Shown: positions 26,946 to 34,927 of the stretch, piece after piece | How positions within the stretch are numbered: position 1 is the first letter of the stretch | Layout of the letters: every line of letters begins with the position of its first letter | NCBI GenBank assembly: GCA_035294005.1 | Contig: DATGLT010000242.1 | Span: 1 to 64,000 of the forward strand | DNA from: JANXQE01 sp035294005 | Lineage (GTDB): Bacteria; Verrucomicrobiota; Verrucomicrobiia; Limisphaerales; UBA8199 | DNA: 64,000 bases | Direction of reading: 5' to 3' | Notes under the pieces: model-generated | Seen by the model: only the letters and a program-made list of their open reading frames with translations | Told to the model about the DNA's origin: nothing | Database searches by the model: none | Position numbers and translations under genes: made by a program

Positions 26946-27575
26946 ATGAAAGCCGGGTTTTACCGTCTCACTCGAGACCTTCACCTTTACTTGGGACTTT
27001 TCATCAGCCCTTTCATCCTTGTTTTCACAATCAGCGTTTTCTTCCTGGTGCACACCTGGATGCCGGGCTTGGGTCGGGTAAAGTCCACCCGACACGTCGT
27101 CTCAATGTCGCCGCTGCCGCAAGGGCTCCAAAAACTCTCGGGCCGTCCGCTGATCGAGACACTTAAACCGGCGCTGCAACGAGCCGGCGTTCACGGTGAG
27201 GTGGGGTTCGTTCGCCGGCTGGTTCAGGAAAACATCCTGGTCATACCCGTGACCGTGCCGGGGCGCGAAACGGTCGTAAACCTTCGTATGAGCGACGGCG
27301 AGGCAACTATCGAAACCCGGGAAATCGGCGTGGCAAATGCCCTGGTAACGCTCCATAAATCGCCGGGCCAACATGGGCCGGACATTCGAATGAACTGGTT
27401 TTACATGAGGGTATGGCGATGGATGGCCGATGCGACCGTCTATTTGATTCTGTTTGTCACCATCAGCGGCGTTTATCTCTGGTATGTGTTGCGAGGGGAA
27501 CGCGCGGTGGGGTTGGTCCTGCTCGGTGCTGGTGCGTTGTCATTTTTTGGAATTGTTTATGCCCTCATCCACTGA
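26946..27575 (+). CDS. PepSY-associated membrane protein (first of a pair)
   Basis: 209 residues. It begins with the PepSY-TM signature LTRDLHLYLGLFISPFILVF, has a periplasmic-type domain (about residues 50-145), then WRWMADATVYLILFVTISGVY and a final helix. Related proteins include ferric-reductase-like and regulatory membrane proteins of unclear mechanism. The next gene encodes a second PepSY-type protein and overlaps it by 17 bases, so the two probably form a complex. Confidence 0.78.
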   Translation: MKAGFYRLTRDLHLYLGLFISPFILVFTISVFFLVHTWMPGLGRVKSTRHVVSMSPLPQGLQKLSGRPLIETLKPALQRAGVHGEVGFVRRLVQENILVIPVTVPGRETVVNLRMSDGEATIETREIGVANALVTLHKSPGQHGPDIRMNWFYMRVWRWMADATVYLILFVTISGVYLWYVLRGERAVGLVLLGAGALSFFGIVYALIH

Positions 27576-28227
27576 GCCCGGCAGTGCCCGAGCCTGGGCC
27601 TATTTTGAGCGCTGGAACCGGAAGTTGCATTTCTACGTCGGACTTTTCCTGCTGTTCTTCGTCTGGCTATTTGCCTTTAGCGGCCTGATTCTAAACCACC
27701 CCTCCTGGCGTTTTACCGAATTCTGGAGCACCCGAACCCAAACCGCCTACGAACGGACTATTGCCGTGCCCGGTCCGGATGTGCAAGGCGACCTCGCCCA
27801 GGCGCGCGAGATTATGCGCCAACTTGGGATCGTGGGCGAGATCCTGTGGACCACCACCCGGACAGACCCAAGTCAATTTGAGTTTCAGGTCAGGCGTCCA
27901 GGCCATTACTTCTTTATTAAAGCGGATTTTGACCGGAAGCGGGGAGCCGTGCAGCAAAGCGACGTGAACGCGTGGGGAGTAATCCGGACGCTCCACACGT
28001 TCACAGGCGTTCAAATGGATGATCCTCGCAACCAACGGGACTGGTTCCTCACGAGTGTATGGGCTTATTCCATGGACGCAATTGCGGCCGGGATGCTTTT
28101 CATGGTCCTGAGCAGTCTATTTATGTGGCTTAAGCTTCCTGATAGACGTGTCCCGGGAGCAGTTGCGCTCGGCCTCGGAACGCTGTTATGCGCGGTATTC
28201 TGCTTCGGCCTGCGCTGGTTTTTCTGA
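27559..28227 (+). CDS. PepSY-associated membrane protein (second of a pair)
   Basis: 222 residues. The start at ATG 27559 lies inside the end of the upstream gene. It has the same layout: WNRKLHFYVGLFLLFFVW, an extracytoplasmic domain, and two C-terminal helices (AIAAGMLFMVLSSLFMWLKL, VALGLGTLLCAVFCFGLRWFF). The family often pairs with iron or TonB systems, but none is adjacent here. The pair may be a heteromeric membrane unit. Confidence 0.78.
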   Translation: MPSSTEPGSARAWAYFERWNRKLHFYVGLFLLFFVWLFAFSGLILNHPSWRFTEFWSTRTQTAYERTIAVPGPDVQGDLAQAREIMRQLGIVGEILWTTTRTDPSQFEFQVRRPGHYFFIKADFDRKRGAVQQSDVNAWGVIRTLHTFTGVQMDDPRNQRDWFLTSVWAYSMDAIAAGMLFMVLSSLFMWLKLPDRRVPGAVALGLGTLLCAVFCFGLRWFF

Positions 28228-28271
28228 AGCCCCGTTTGGAGGACGGGCAAGTCACAGGGCCGCCCGGGAAA

Positions 28272-29357
28272 CTACCGCATTATCCAGCCGCCCCCGAGCA
28301 CCAGGTCATCCTGGTAGAACACGGCAGCCTGGCCGGGAGTCACGGCCCGCTGCGGCGTGTGCAATTTAACGAGCACTCTGCCGGCCTCGATGGGAACCAG
28401 GGTCGCATCCGTGCCGGGATGATTGTAACGGATTTTGACGCTCGCGTTGAACGAGGCGGGCGGCTGGTCAAAAGGTATCCAATTGCATCGCTCCGCCACA
28501 AATTCTGCACGGTCCAAAGATGAATCTTCACCCACAACCACACGGTTTGCCGCCGGGTCGAGTTCCACAACATACAGGGGTTTGGGGGAGCTTATTCCAA
28601 GGCCCTTGCGCTGGCCTATGGTATAGAACTCGATGCCCTGGTGGTGGCCCAGAACCGTGCCGTGAAGATCGACAATCTCTCCCTGGTGGCTTTCAGCAAG
28701 CCTGGCCTGTTGCAGGAACTTGCCGTAGTCGTTATCTGGAACGAAGCAAATCTCCATGCTCTCTTCCTTTTCAGCCGTCTTAAGCTGACAGTGGCGCGCT
28801 ACCTCGCGAGTATCGGCTTTGCTCTTTTCACCCAGAGGAAAAAGCGCCCGCGACAGTTGATCCTGGCGAAGTGAGAACAGGAAATAACTTTGGTCTTTGC
28901 GGGAATCTCGCCCGCGGCGCAGCAGCGTTCGTTTTCCATCAGCGGATCGTTCCAGGCGCGCAAAGTGCCCGGTCGCGATGAATTGCGCTCCGAGTTGGTC
29001 GGCCCGCGCCAACAACCTGCCGAACTTCAGGTTTTGATTGCACATCACGCAAGGGTTCGGAGTTCGGCCGGATTTGTACTCCTGGGCAAAATACGCAATG
29101 ACGTGTTTCTGAAATTCAGCCGCCTCGTCGATTAGGTAGTACGGAATCCCGAGCTTATGGCACACGGCCCTGGCATCACTCACGGCTTGCGGGCCGCAAC
29201 ACTTGTCTTCGGCGCGCGAAACGCAATCCTGCGGCCAAAGCTTGAGAGTGATGCCCACGACGTCATAACCTTGCTCCAGCAACAATGCAGCCGTCGCCGA
29301 GGAATCAACTCCTCCGCTCATCCCGACCACAACCCGCGTTTTGGTATCAACGGCCAC
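28272..29357 (-). CDS. mnmA: tRNA-specific 2-thiouridylase MnmA
   Basis: 361 residues from GTG 29357. PP-loop VVVGMSGGVDSSATAALL, the first catalytic Cys in NPCVMCNQNLKFG, and the second Cys in MEICFVPDNDYGKFL are present. It adds the 2-thio group to wobble U34 of Lys, Glu and Gln tRNAs, using sulfur from a cysteine desulfurase. The frame is open upstream to 29522, but those residues do not look like MnmA and overlap the divergent S41 gene, so the GTG start is preferred. Confidence 0.93.
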   Translation of the reverse strand: MAVDTKTRVVVGMSGGVDSSATAALLLEQGYDVVGITLKLWPQDCVSRAEDKCCGPQAVSDARAVCHKLGIPYYLIDEAAEFQKHVIAYFAQEYKSGRTPNPCVMCNQNLKFGRLLARADQLGAQFIATGHFARLERSADGKRTLLRRGRDSRKDQSYFLFSLRQDQLSRALFPLGEKSKADTREVARHCQLKTAEKEESMEICFVPDNDYGKFLQQARLAESHQGEIVDLHGTVLGHHQGIEFYTIGQRKGLGISSPKPLYVVELDPAANRVVVGEDSSLDRAEFVAERCNWIPFDQPPASFNASVKIRYNHPGTDATLVPIEAGRVLVKLHTPQRAVTPGQAAVFYQDDLVLGGGWIMR

Positions 29358-29494
29358 AAAAACTGCAAGATACGATCGAAGCAAGGAGCTGTAAATGAGA
29401 AGGCCCGGGGGGTTTGAGGGCCAAACTGGGGTAAATCGCCCGATTTTGAGCGACTGCAGCTGCGAAAACGCCGCTCCATGATACACTGCAACTG

Positions 29495-30751
29495 ATGAAT
29501 GGCAGTAAAGAACGGCATACACCGCTGAATGTGGGCCTGGCCCTCGCTTGCGGGGTTTTCATTGGGTGGCTGGGCACGATGGGCTGCTCCTCAGCCAGGA
29601 AAGACCCGGATTTCAAGCTCATGGCCCAGGCCTGGAACACCATCGAAAGCCAGTACGTTAACCGTTCCTCGTTGCACTCCGAGGAACTTACTTATGGCGC
29701 CATCAGCGGCATGGTCGACGCCTTGGGCGACACTGGCCACAGCACGTTTTTGACACCCGGGATGGTCAAAGACCTCAAAAACATGGAACGCGGGGAATTC
29801 AAAGGAATCGGCATCGAGATTCAGGTCAAAGGGCCGCACGTGGTTGTGGTGGCACCAATTGACGGCTCACCTGCCGAACGAGCCGGATTGCACCCGGGCG
29901 ATATCATTCTAAAAGTGGGGGGCCAGGACGTCACAGACTGGCCGCTGGCGCGGGTTGCCGAAAAGATAACCGGAAAGCCGGGCACGAAAGTCAGTCTGAC
30001 CATCCAGGACCCGCACAATGGCTCCACTCGCCAATTGGCGGTGACAAGGGCATCGGTCAAGATGCACGACGTCACATGGCACAAGGTCCCAGGAACTTCG
30101 ATCGCCCATATCCGCGTTGCGAGCTTCGACAATGGCGTGACCAAGGACCTTCGAGTGAGCCTCCAGGAAATCGAGCAGGCGGGCCTCAACGGGGTGATTC
30201 TGGACCTGCGAAATAACCCAGGTGGACTGCTGGACGAAGCCATTGGAGTCGCAAGCCAGTTTTTGGGTGATGGAGTTGTTTTGCAGGCGAAAGACGCCAA
30301 AGGGAAGATTTCACCGGTAGCCGTCGAGAAGGGCGGCCTGGCGACGAATCTGCCCATGGCGGTTATCATCAATGAAGGCTCGGCAAGCGCCGCCGAGATA
30401 GTGGCGGGAGCGTTGCAGGACAACCATCGCGCGGATCTTGTCGGGCAGACAACCTTTGGCACCGGGACGGTCCTGCAGGAATTTCGATTATCTGACGGTT
30501 CAGCGTTGCTGCTCGCCGTAGAAGAATGGCTGACACCCACGGGCCAATCTTTCTGGCATAAAGGGGTGACCCCGGACTTTCCTGTCGCCCTGCCCGCCGA
30601 AGTAAACCCGGTGTTCCCAGCCTCAGAAAAGACCATGACAGCGAAGGAACTGCAGTCCAGCGAGGATCGGCAACTACTCGATGCGTTGAAACTGGTCACC
30701 CGTTTGACAACTCCAGCCAATATCACCGGCTCGCCAAAACCAAACAGTTGA
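29495..30751 (+). CDS. S41 family C-terminal processing peptidase-like protein
   Basis: 418 residues. Signal or lipoprotein-like N-terminus (VGLALACGVFIGWLGTMGCSS), PDZ domain (about residues 100-185) and an S41 domain. The expected catalytic Ser is Ser298 (NEGSASAAEI). In CtpA/Tsp the catalytic Lys lies 25 residues later in TFGKG; here that residue is Thr323 in TFGTG. A possible alternative base is not obvious. It may be a low-activity protease or a chaperone-like derivative, or belong to a subgroup with another mechanism. Confidence 0.85.
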   Translation: MNGSKERHTPLNVGLALACGVFIGWLGTMGCSSARKDPDFKLMAQAWNTIESQYVNRSSLHSEELTYGAISGMVDALGDTGHSTFLTPGMVKDLKNMERGEFKGIGIEIQVKGPHVVVVAPIDGSPAERAGLHPGDIILKVGGQDVTDWPLARVAEKITGKPGTKVSLTIQDPHNGSTRQLAVTRASVKMHDVTWHKVPGTSIAHIRVASFDNGVTKDLRVSLQEIEQAGLNGVILDLRNNPGGLLDEAIGVASQFLGDGVVLQAKDAKGKISPVAVEKGGLATNLPMAVIINEGSASAAEIVAGALQDNHRADLVGQTTFGTGTVLQEFRLSDGSALLLAVEEWLTPTGQSFWHKGVTPDFPVALPAEVNPVFPASEKTMTAKELQSSEDRQLLDALKLVTRLTTPANITGSPKPNS

Positions 30752-30803
30752 TCAGTCGCTGCTTTTAGCGTGATTTTCCGAAAACGCCGGGTAAGTTCAG
30801 GCC

Positions 30804-31193
30804 ATGGAAACGTTGAAACTCCCATGGGTATTCGCCCTGGTAACCGCCGTTTGGTTCGGCTCGATGGCAAAAAGGTCCGGGCGAAGCGCGACCTTGTGGG
30901 TGATTGGCGGCGGGGCGTTTGGCCTGGTCATATCGGCTCTCGTGTTAGGGCTTGGCCGGGCGAGGAATATCCCTCTTTCTGAACACGACAGCGCCGTGCA
31001 CCACGCCAAGTGGGTGGTCAGCGCCGCCGTTCTCATTCTCATTGCCGGCTGGTTGCTGACTTCGAGCCTTCATCGACAACACGTCCGCATCTGGAAAGCG
31101 GTAAAGCAGGATCCGGCCCCGGCAGACCCAACCCCCACCAAAACCGCGGCAGCCACAGGGCCCAAACAGCCCTTAACCAAAAGCCAAGGTTGA
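30804..31193 (+). CDS. Small membrane protein, function unknown
   Basis: 129 residues with three predicted helices (about residues 6-20, 31-50 and 70-87) and a soluble, Pro/Thr-rich C-terminal tail. No family is recognised. It lies 52 bases after the S41 peptidase gene and may be co-transcribed with it. Confidence 0.55.
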   Translation: METLKLPWVFALVTAVWFGSMAKRSGRSATLWVIGGGAFGLVISALVLGLGRARNIPLSEHDSAVHHAKWVVSAAVLILIAGWLLTSSLHRQHVRIWKAVKQDPAPADPTPTKTAAATGPKQPLTKSQG

Positions 31194-31388
31194 CCTCCAA
31201 GCCCTTGTGGATGTGGAACAACGTTGCCCGTGGGGCTGTCATCGCGTTTGGCAAATTCCACAATCGGCACGAATTTTAGCCTCGATCCGACCGTTGAGTT
31301 TTGGCACAGTCCCCATGCTTCGTGACCATCCCCAAGGTTCTCCAAGTTAAGCTGGGGCGCGGCACGGCAAAAACCACAACTAATTTTT

Positions 31389-32432
31389 ATGGAACCAAAA
31401 CGGCTGGTTGAGAAGGACCCGAAACTACAACCCAACGACTTGATCGTAGTGGGAGGCGCCGGCGGATTTATTGGCGGCGCTCTGGTGCGGTATTTTCAGG
31501 CAAAAGGATTTACGCGAATTCGGGCGGTGGACAAGAAACCGCTACCGGAATGGTATCAGCGTGTGCCAGGGGTGGAATGCCTGACGCTGGATTTGAGCCA
31601 GGAGCACAATTGCCAGCGCGCCTGCGAAGGGGCTGTAGAGGTCTATAACCTGGCAGCCGACATGGGCGGGATGGGTTTTATCGAGCGTTTTCGCGTCGAA
31701 TGCCTGCGCAGCATTCTAATCAATACGCACATGATTGAATCGGCGTACCGGGCGGGTGCGCGGCGCTTTTTCTTTTCTTCGTCTGCCTGCGCGTACAACA
31801 CCGAGCTTCAGCAGGATCCGAAGGTGCGCGCGCTCAAAGAATCCGACGCCTACCCCGCAATGGCCGAACGCGGCTATGGCTGGGAAAAGCTCATGTCGGA
31901 GATGTTTTGCCAGGAATACTGGGCTGAACGCGGACTCAAAACCGCCATTGCTCGTTTCCACAACGTGTACGGTCCCTGGGGCACGTGGGATGGCGGGCGC
32001 GAAAAAGCCCCAGCCGCCATGTGCCGCAAGGTCATCGAAGCGATGGATTCAGGTAAGCTTTCCATTTCCATTTGGGGTGATGGTCACCAGACCAGGAGCT
32101 TCATGTATATTGATGACTGCACAAAGGGGATCGACAGCATCATGCATTCGGACGAACTGATTGCCACCCCCATTAACCTGGGTTCAAGCGAGTTGGTTTC
32201 CATCAACGACCTGGTTTCCAAAGTCGAGAAGATTGCGGGCATCAAGCTGGAACGCAATTACGATTTGAGCGCGCCGCGCGGTGTTGCCGGCCGCAACAGC
32301 GACAACACCTTCATCCGGAAAATGCTCGGCTGGGAGCCGGACACTTCCCTCGACCACGGGCTGAAGCACACCTTCGATTGGATTAAAGAGCAGTACTACG
32401 CCAGGAAAAAAGGGAAGCGCGTCGTTGAATAA
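31389..32432 (+). CDS. GDP-mannose 3,5-epimerase-like NAD-dependent epimerase
   Basis: 347 residues, extended SDR family: NAD-binding GGAGGFIGG, AADMGGMGFI, catalytic-region Cys in SSSACAY, Tyr/Lys in YGWEKLMSE, and RFHNVYGPWGTWDGGREKAP, which is strongly reminiscent of plant GDP-D-mannose 3',5'-epimerase. That enzyme turns GDP-mannose into GDP-L-galactose/gulose. In a bacterium the product likely feeds surface polysaccharide. It converges on galK. Confidence 0.85.
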   Translation: MEPKRLVEKDPKLQPNDLIVVGGAGGFIGGALVRYFQAKGFTRIRAVDKKPLPEWYQRVPGVECLTLDLSQEHNCQRACEGAVEVYNLAADMGGMGFIERFRVECLRSILINTHMIESAYRAGARRFFFSSSACAYNTELQQDPKVRALKESDAYPAMAERGYGWEKLMSEMFCQEYWAERGLKTAIARFHNVYGPWGTWDGGREKAPAAMCRKVIEAMDSGKLSISIWGDGHQTRSFMYIDDCTKGIDSIMHSDELIATPINLGSSELVSINDLVSKVEKIAGIKLERNYDLSAPRGVAGRNSDNTFIRKMLGWEPDTSLDHGLKHTFDWIKEQYYARKKGKRVVE

Positions 32433-32436
32433 GGCA

Positions 32437-33612
32437 TCATGATTCCGGCTTGAGCAAAGTCGCTCCGGCCGCGGGACGCGAGACGAAAAGTGTCGGCTTG
32501 ATGCGGGTCCGTTCTTCGTATTCGGCGGACACGCGTTGCGAGATGGCGCTCACCTTTTCTGATTTCACAAGGGCCACGGTGCAGCCGCCGAAGCCTCCTC
32601 CGGTCATTCGGCATCCGTAAACGCCGCCGCTCGCGCCAATGGATTGGGCGATTTCTACAACGGCGTCCAGTTCCGGGCAACTGACCTCGTAATCGTTTCG
32701 CAGCGAAGCGTGGCTTGCAAACATCAGTTGACCGACGGTCGGCCAATTGGAGGCACGTACTCCTTCGGCGGCGTGAACAGTGCGTTCGATTTCGCCGATA
32801 ACGTGCCGGGCGCGCCGATAAACCGTGTCGCTCATTTTGGAACGGGCCCGCTCAAGGGCCTGGGCATCGGCGTCGCGCAGGGAACGCACACCCAACGCAC
32901 GTGCCGCTTCCTCACACTCGGCCCGGCGGCGGGCATATTCCCCCCCGGTCAATTCGTGTTTAACATTGGTGTTGGTAATGAGCAGCGAAACCGAGGGATC
33001 GGTCATCGGGACAAGTTCTGTTTGGCGCGACCGGCAGTCCAGCAGCAGGAGGTGATCCTTTTTGCCCATGACCGAAATGAACTGATCCATGATGCCACAG
33101 GGCATGCCGGCATATTCATGCTCGGCCTTTTGCGACAGCAATGCTTTGTCCACCGGATCAAGTTTATGGCCTGTGATGGATTCGAGAAGAGTTGCCGTGG
33201 CCACTTCAAGTGATGCGCTGCTGGACAACCCACCCCCGAGCGGCACAGTCGAATGAATGAGCGCATCGAACGGTTTGGGGTTGATGCCTCGCGCAGCAAA
33301 GCCGGCGATGACCCCCAGCGGATAATTATACCAGGTCCCTTTGCTGGCCGGCTTCAGCGGTTGCGACAGGTCAATCATCGCGGGGGCGGCTCCAGCCGTC
33401 GAGCGAAGCTGAATGGTTTTGCCGCCCGCCGGCGCGCCGGCGATTACCGTGTAACGCTCGATTGCCATCGGAAAGACGAAGCCATCGTTATAGTCGGTAT
33501 GCTCGCCGATGACGTTCACACGTCCGGGCGCCGCAGCGACCCATTCCGCCTCGCGCCCAAACATTTTTTTGAATTGATCGGTGGCTTCCCGGCCTAGTTC
33601 AGCAAGGCTCAT
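32437..33612 (-). CDS. galK: Galactokinase
   Basis: 391 residues with the galactokinase signature GRVNVIGEHTDYNDG, the GHMP ATP motif PLGGGLSSSASLEVAT, and a C-terminal TGGGFGGCTVALV. It phosphorylates galactose at C1. It follows galM by 9 bases on the minus strand and is the last gene of a galactose uptake/use operon (symporter, small membrane protein, galM, galK). galT and galE were not found nearby. Confidence 0.96.
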   Translation of the reverse strand: MSLAELGREATDQFKKMFGREAEWVAAAPGRVNVIGEHTDYNDGFVFPMAIERYTVIAGAPAGGKTIQLRSTAGAAPAMIDLSQPLKPASKGTWYNYPLGVIAGFAARGINPKPFDALIHSTVPLGGGLSSSASLEVATATLLESITGHKLDPVDKALLSQKAEHEYAGMPCGIMDQFISVMGKKDHLLLLDCRSRQTELVPMTDPSVSLLITNTNVKHELTGGEYARRRAECEEAARALGVRSLRDADAQALERARSKMSDTVYRRARHVIGEIERTVHAAEGVRASNWPTVGQLMFASHASLRNDYEVSCPELDAVVEIAQSIGASGGVYGCRMTGGGFGGCTVALVKSEKVSAISQRVSAEYEERTRIKPTLFVSRPAAGATLLKPES

Positions 33613-33621
33613 AGAATGATG

Positions 33622-34662
33622 TCATGCCGTCGTGAATTTATGAACGGTGGTTTGGCGGTAGGTTTGGCCCGGCCGGAGTATCGTTGAAGGGAAATTCGGG
33701 TGATTCACTGAATCAGGAAAATGCTGCGTTTCAAGGCAGAAGCCCGAGTGTTGGCGGTAAACCACGCCCCGTTTACCCGTCAGGGAGCCGTCCAGGTAGT
33801 TGGAGGTGTATAGTTGCACGCCAGGTTGGGTGGTCGAGAGTTCCATCACCCTGCCGGTTTTGGGCTCGAATACGCGCGCGGTAAGCCGCGGGTTCGAACC
33901 GGCCCCGTTGATCACGAAATTGTGATCGTAGCCGACAGGTTTTTCTTTGAGCTCGGAAAATCGCGACCCAATCGCGTGCGGCTGTGTGAAATCCATTGGC
34001 GTGCCCTTCACCGGACTTATCTCGCCGGTCGGGATCGAGTGCTGGTTTTTGGGGGTATACTGGTCGGCGGCTAACATCAATTCGTGCCCTAAAACATCGC
34101 CCTGCCCAGCCAGGTTAAAATACGAATGATTGGTCAGGTTGACCGGGGTTGGTTTATCCGTGACAGCGCTGTAATTGATTACCAGCTCGTTTGCATCCGT
34201 GAGCGTCATGACGACGATCGCCTGGAGGCACCCCGGGTAGCCTTCCTCCCCGTCAGCGCTGGTATAGGAAAACTTTACGGTCGCGCCGCCGCCCGGTTCA
34301 GCCTTCCAGACGACTTTGTCGAAACCCTTAACGCCGCCGTGCAGATGGTTGGGCCCATTGTTGATCGCAAGGGTATAAGTTTTTCCCTCCAGAACGAACC
34401 GGCCATTGGCAATCCGGTTGGCAACGCGGCCCACGGTGCATCCAAAATAGGGATGGCCCCGGAGATACTGGTCGAGATTATCGAACCCGAGCACAATGTC
34501 CCCGCTTTTTCCGGCGCGATCCGGCACATGCAATTCGGTGAGGATTGTCCCGTAATTGCAAATTTTTGCCACCAACCCACCCGGATTGGTCAACGTAAAC
34601 AAATCGACAGCTGTCCCATCGGCCAACTTTCCGAACGGTGCGGTTTGGACACTTGCTTTCAT
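33622..34662 (-). CDS. galM: Aldose 1-epimerase (mutarotase)
   Basis: 346 residues. Family features are HPYFGCTVGRVANRIANG, NGPNHLHGG, TNHSYFNLAG and EFPSTI-like C-terminal elements (here PNFPSTILRPGQTY). It interconverts alpha and beta anomers of galactose so that galactokinase can use them. The ATG at 34662 is chosen; the longer frame overlaps the small membrane protein gene. Confidence 0.95.
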   Translation of the reverse strand: MKASVQTAPFGKLADGTAVDLFTLTNPGGLVAKICNYGTILTELHVPDRAGKSGDIVLGFDNLDQYLRGHPYFGCTVGRVANRIANGRFVLEGKTYTLAINNGPNHLHGGVKGFDKVVWKAEPGGGATVKFSYTSADGEEGYPGCLQAIVVMTLTDANELVINYSAVTDKPTPVNLTNHSYFNLAGQGDVLGHELMLAADQYTPKNQHSIPTGEISPVKGTPMDFTQPHAIGSRFSELKEKPVGYDHNFVINGAGSNPRLTARVFEPKTGRVMELSTTQPGVQLYTSNYLDGSLTGKRGVVYRQHSGFCLETQHFPDSVNHPNFPSTILRPGQTYRQTTVHKFTTA

Positions 34663-34672
34663 CGTCCCGCGG

Positions 34673-34912
34673 TCATTTCCGAGTCTCGGTATTCGAAGGT
34701 TGCCCCTGGGCCCCTTTTCGGGCCCCACGCGAGGCCATTATCAGCATTGCGGCGCCAAACACCAGCAGCACTAGACCCCATACCAAGTTGATGTTCAGTT
34801 CGAGAGATCGAGCGTAGATTTGCGACCCTGAAGTCATCAGCCCGTAGACGACCAAGAGTGCCCCAATGATTGAAAACATCAGGCCGATTGGCCAGCGTAA
34901 GTCGAGTCCCAT
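34673..34912 (-). CDS. Small membrane protein linked to a sugar symporter
   Basis: 79 residues with two helices (WPIGLMFSIIGALLVVYGLM; NLVWGLVLLVFGAAMLIM) separated by a short loop, then a basic tail. It sits 15 bases after the symporter gene and 10 bases before galM, so it is clearly in the operon. Short proteins of this kind next to SSS transporters may assist the transporter. The role is unknown. Confidence 0.7.
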   Translation of the reverse strand: MGLDLRWPIGLMFSIIGALLVVYGLMTSGSQIYARSLELNINLVWGLVLLVFGAAMLIMASRGARKGAQGQPSNTETRK

Positions 34913-34927
34913 AGAGCGATCCTTTTG

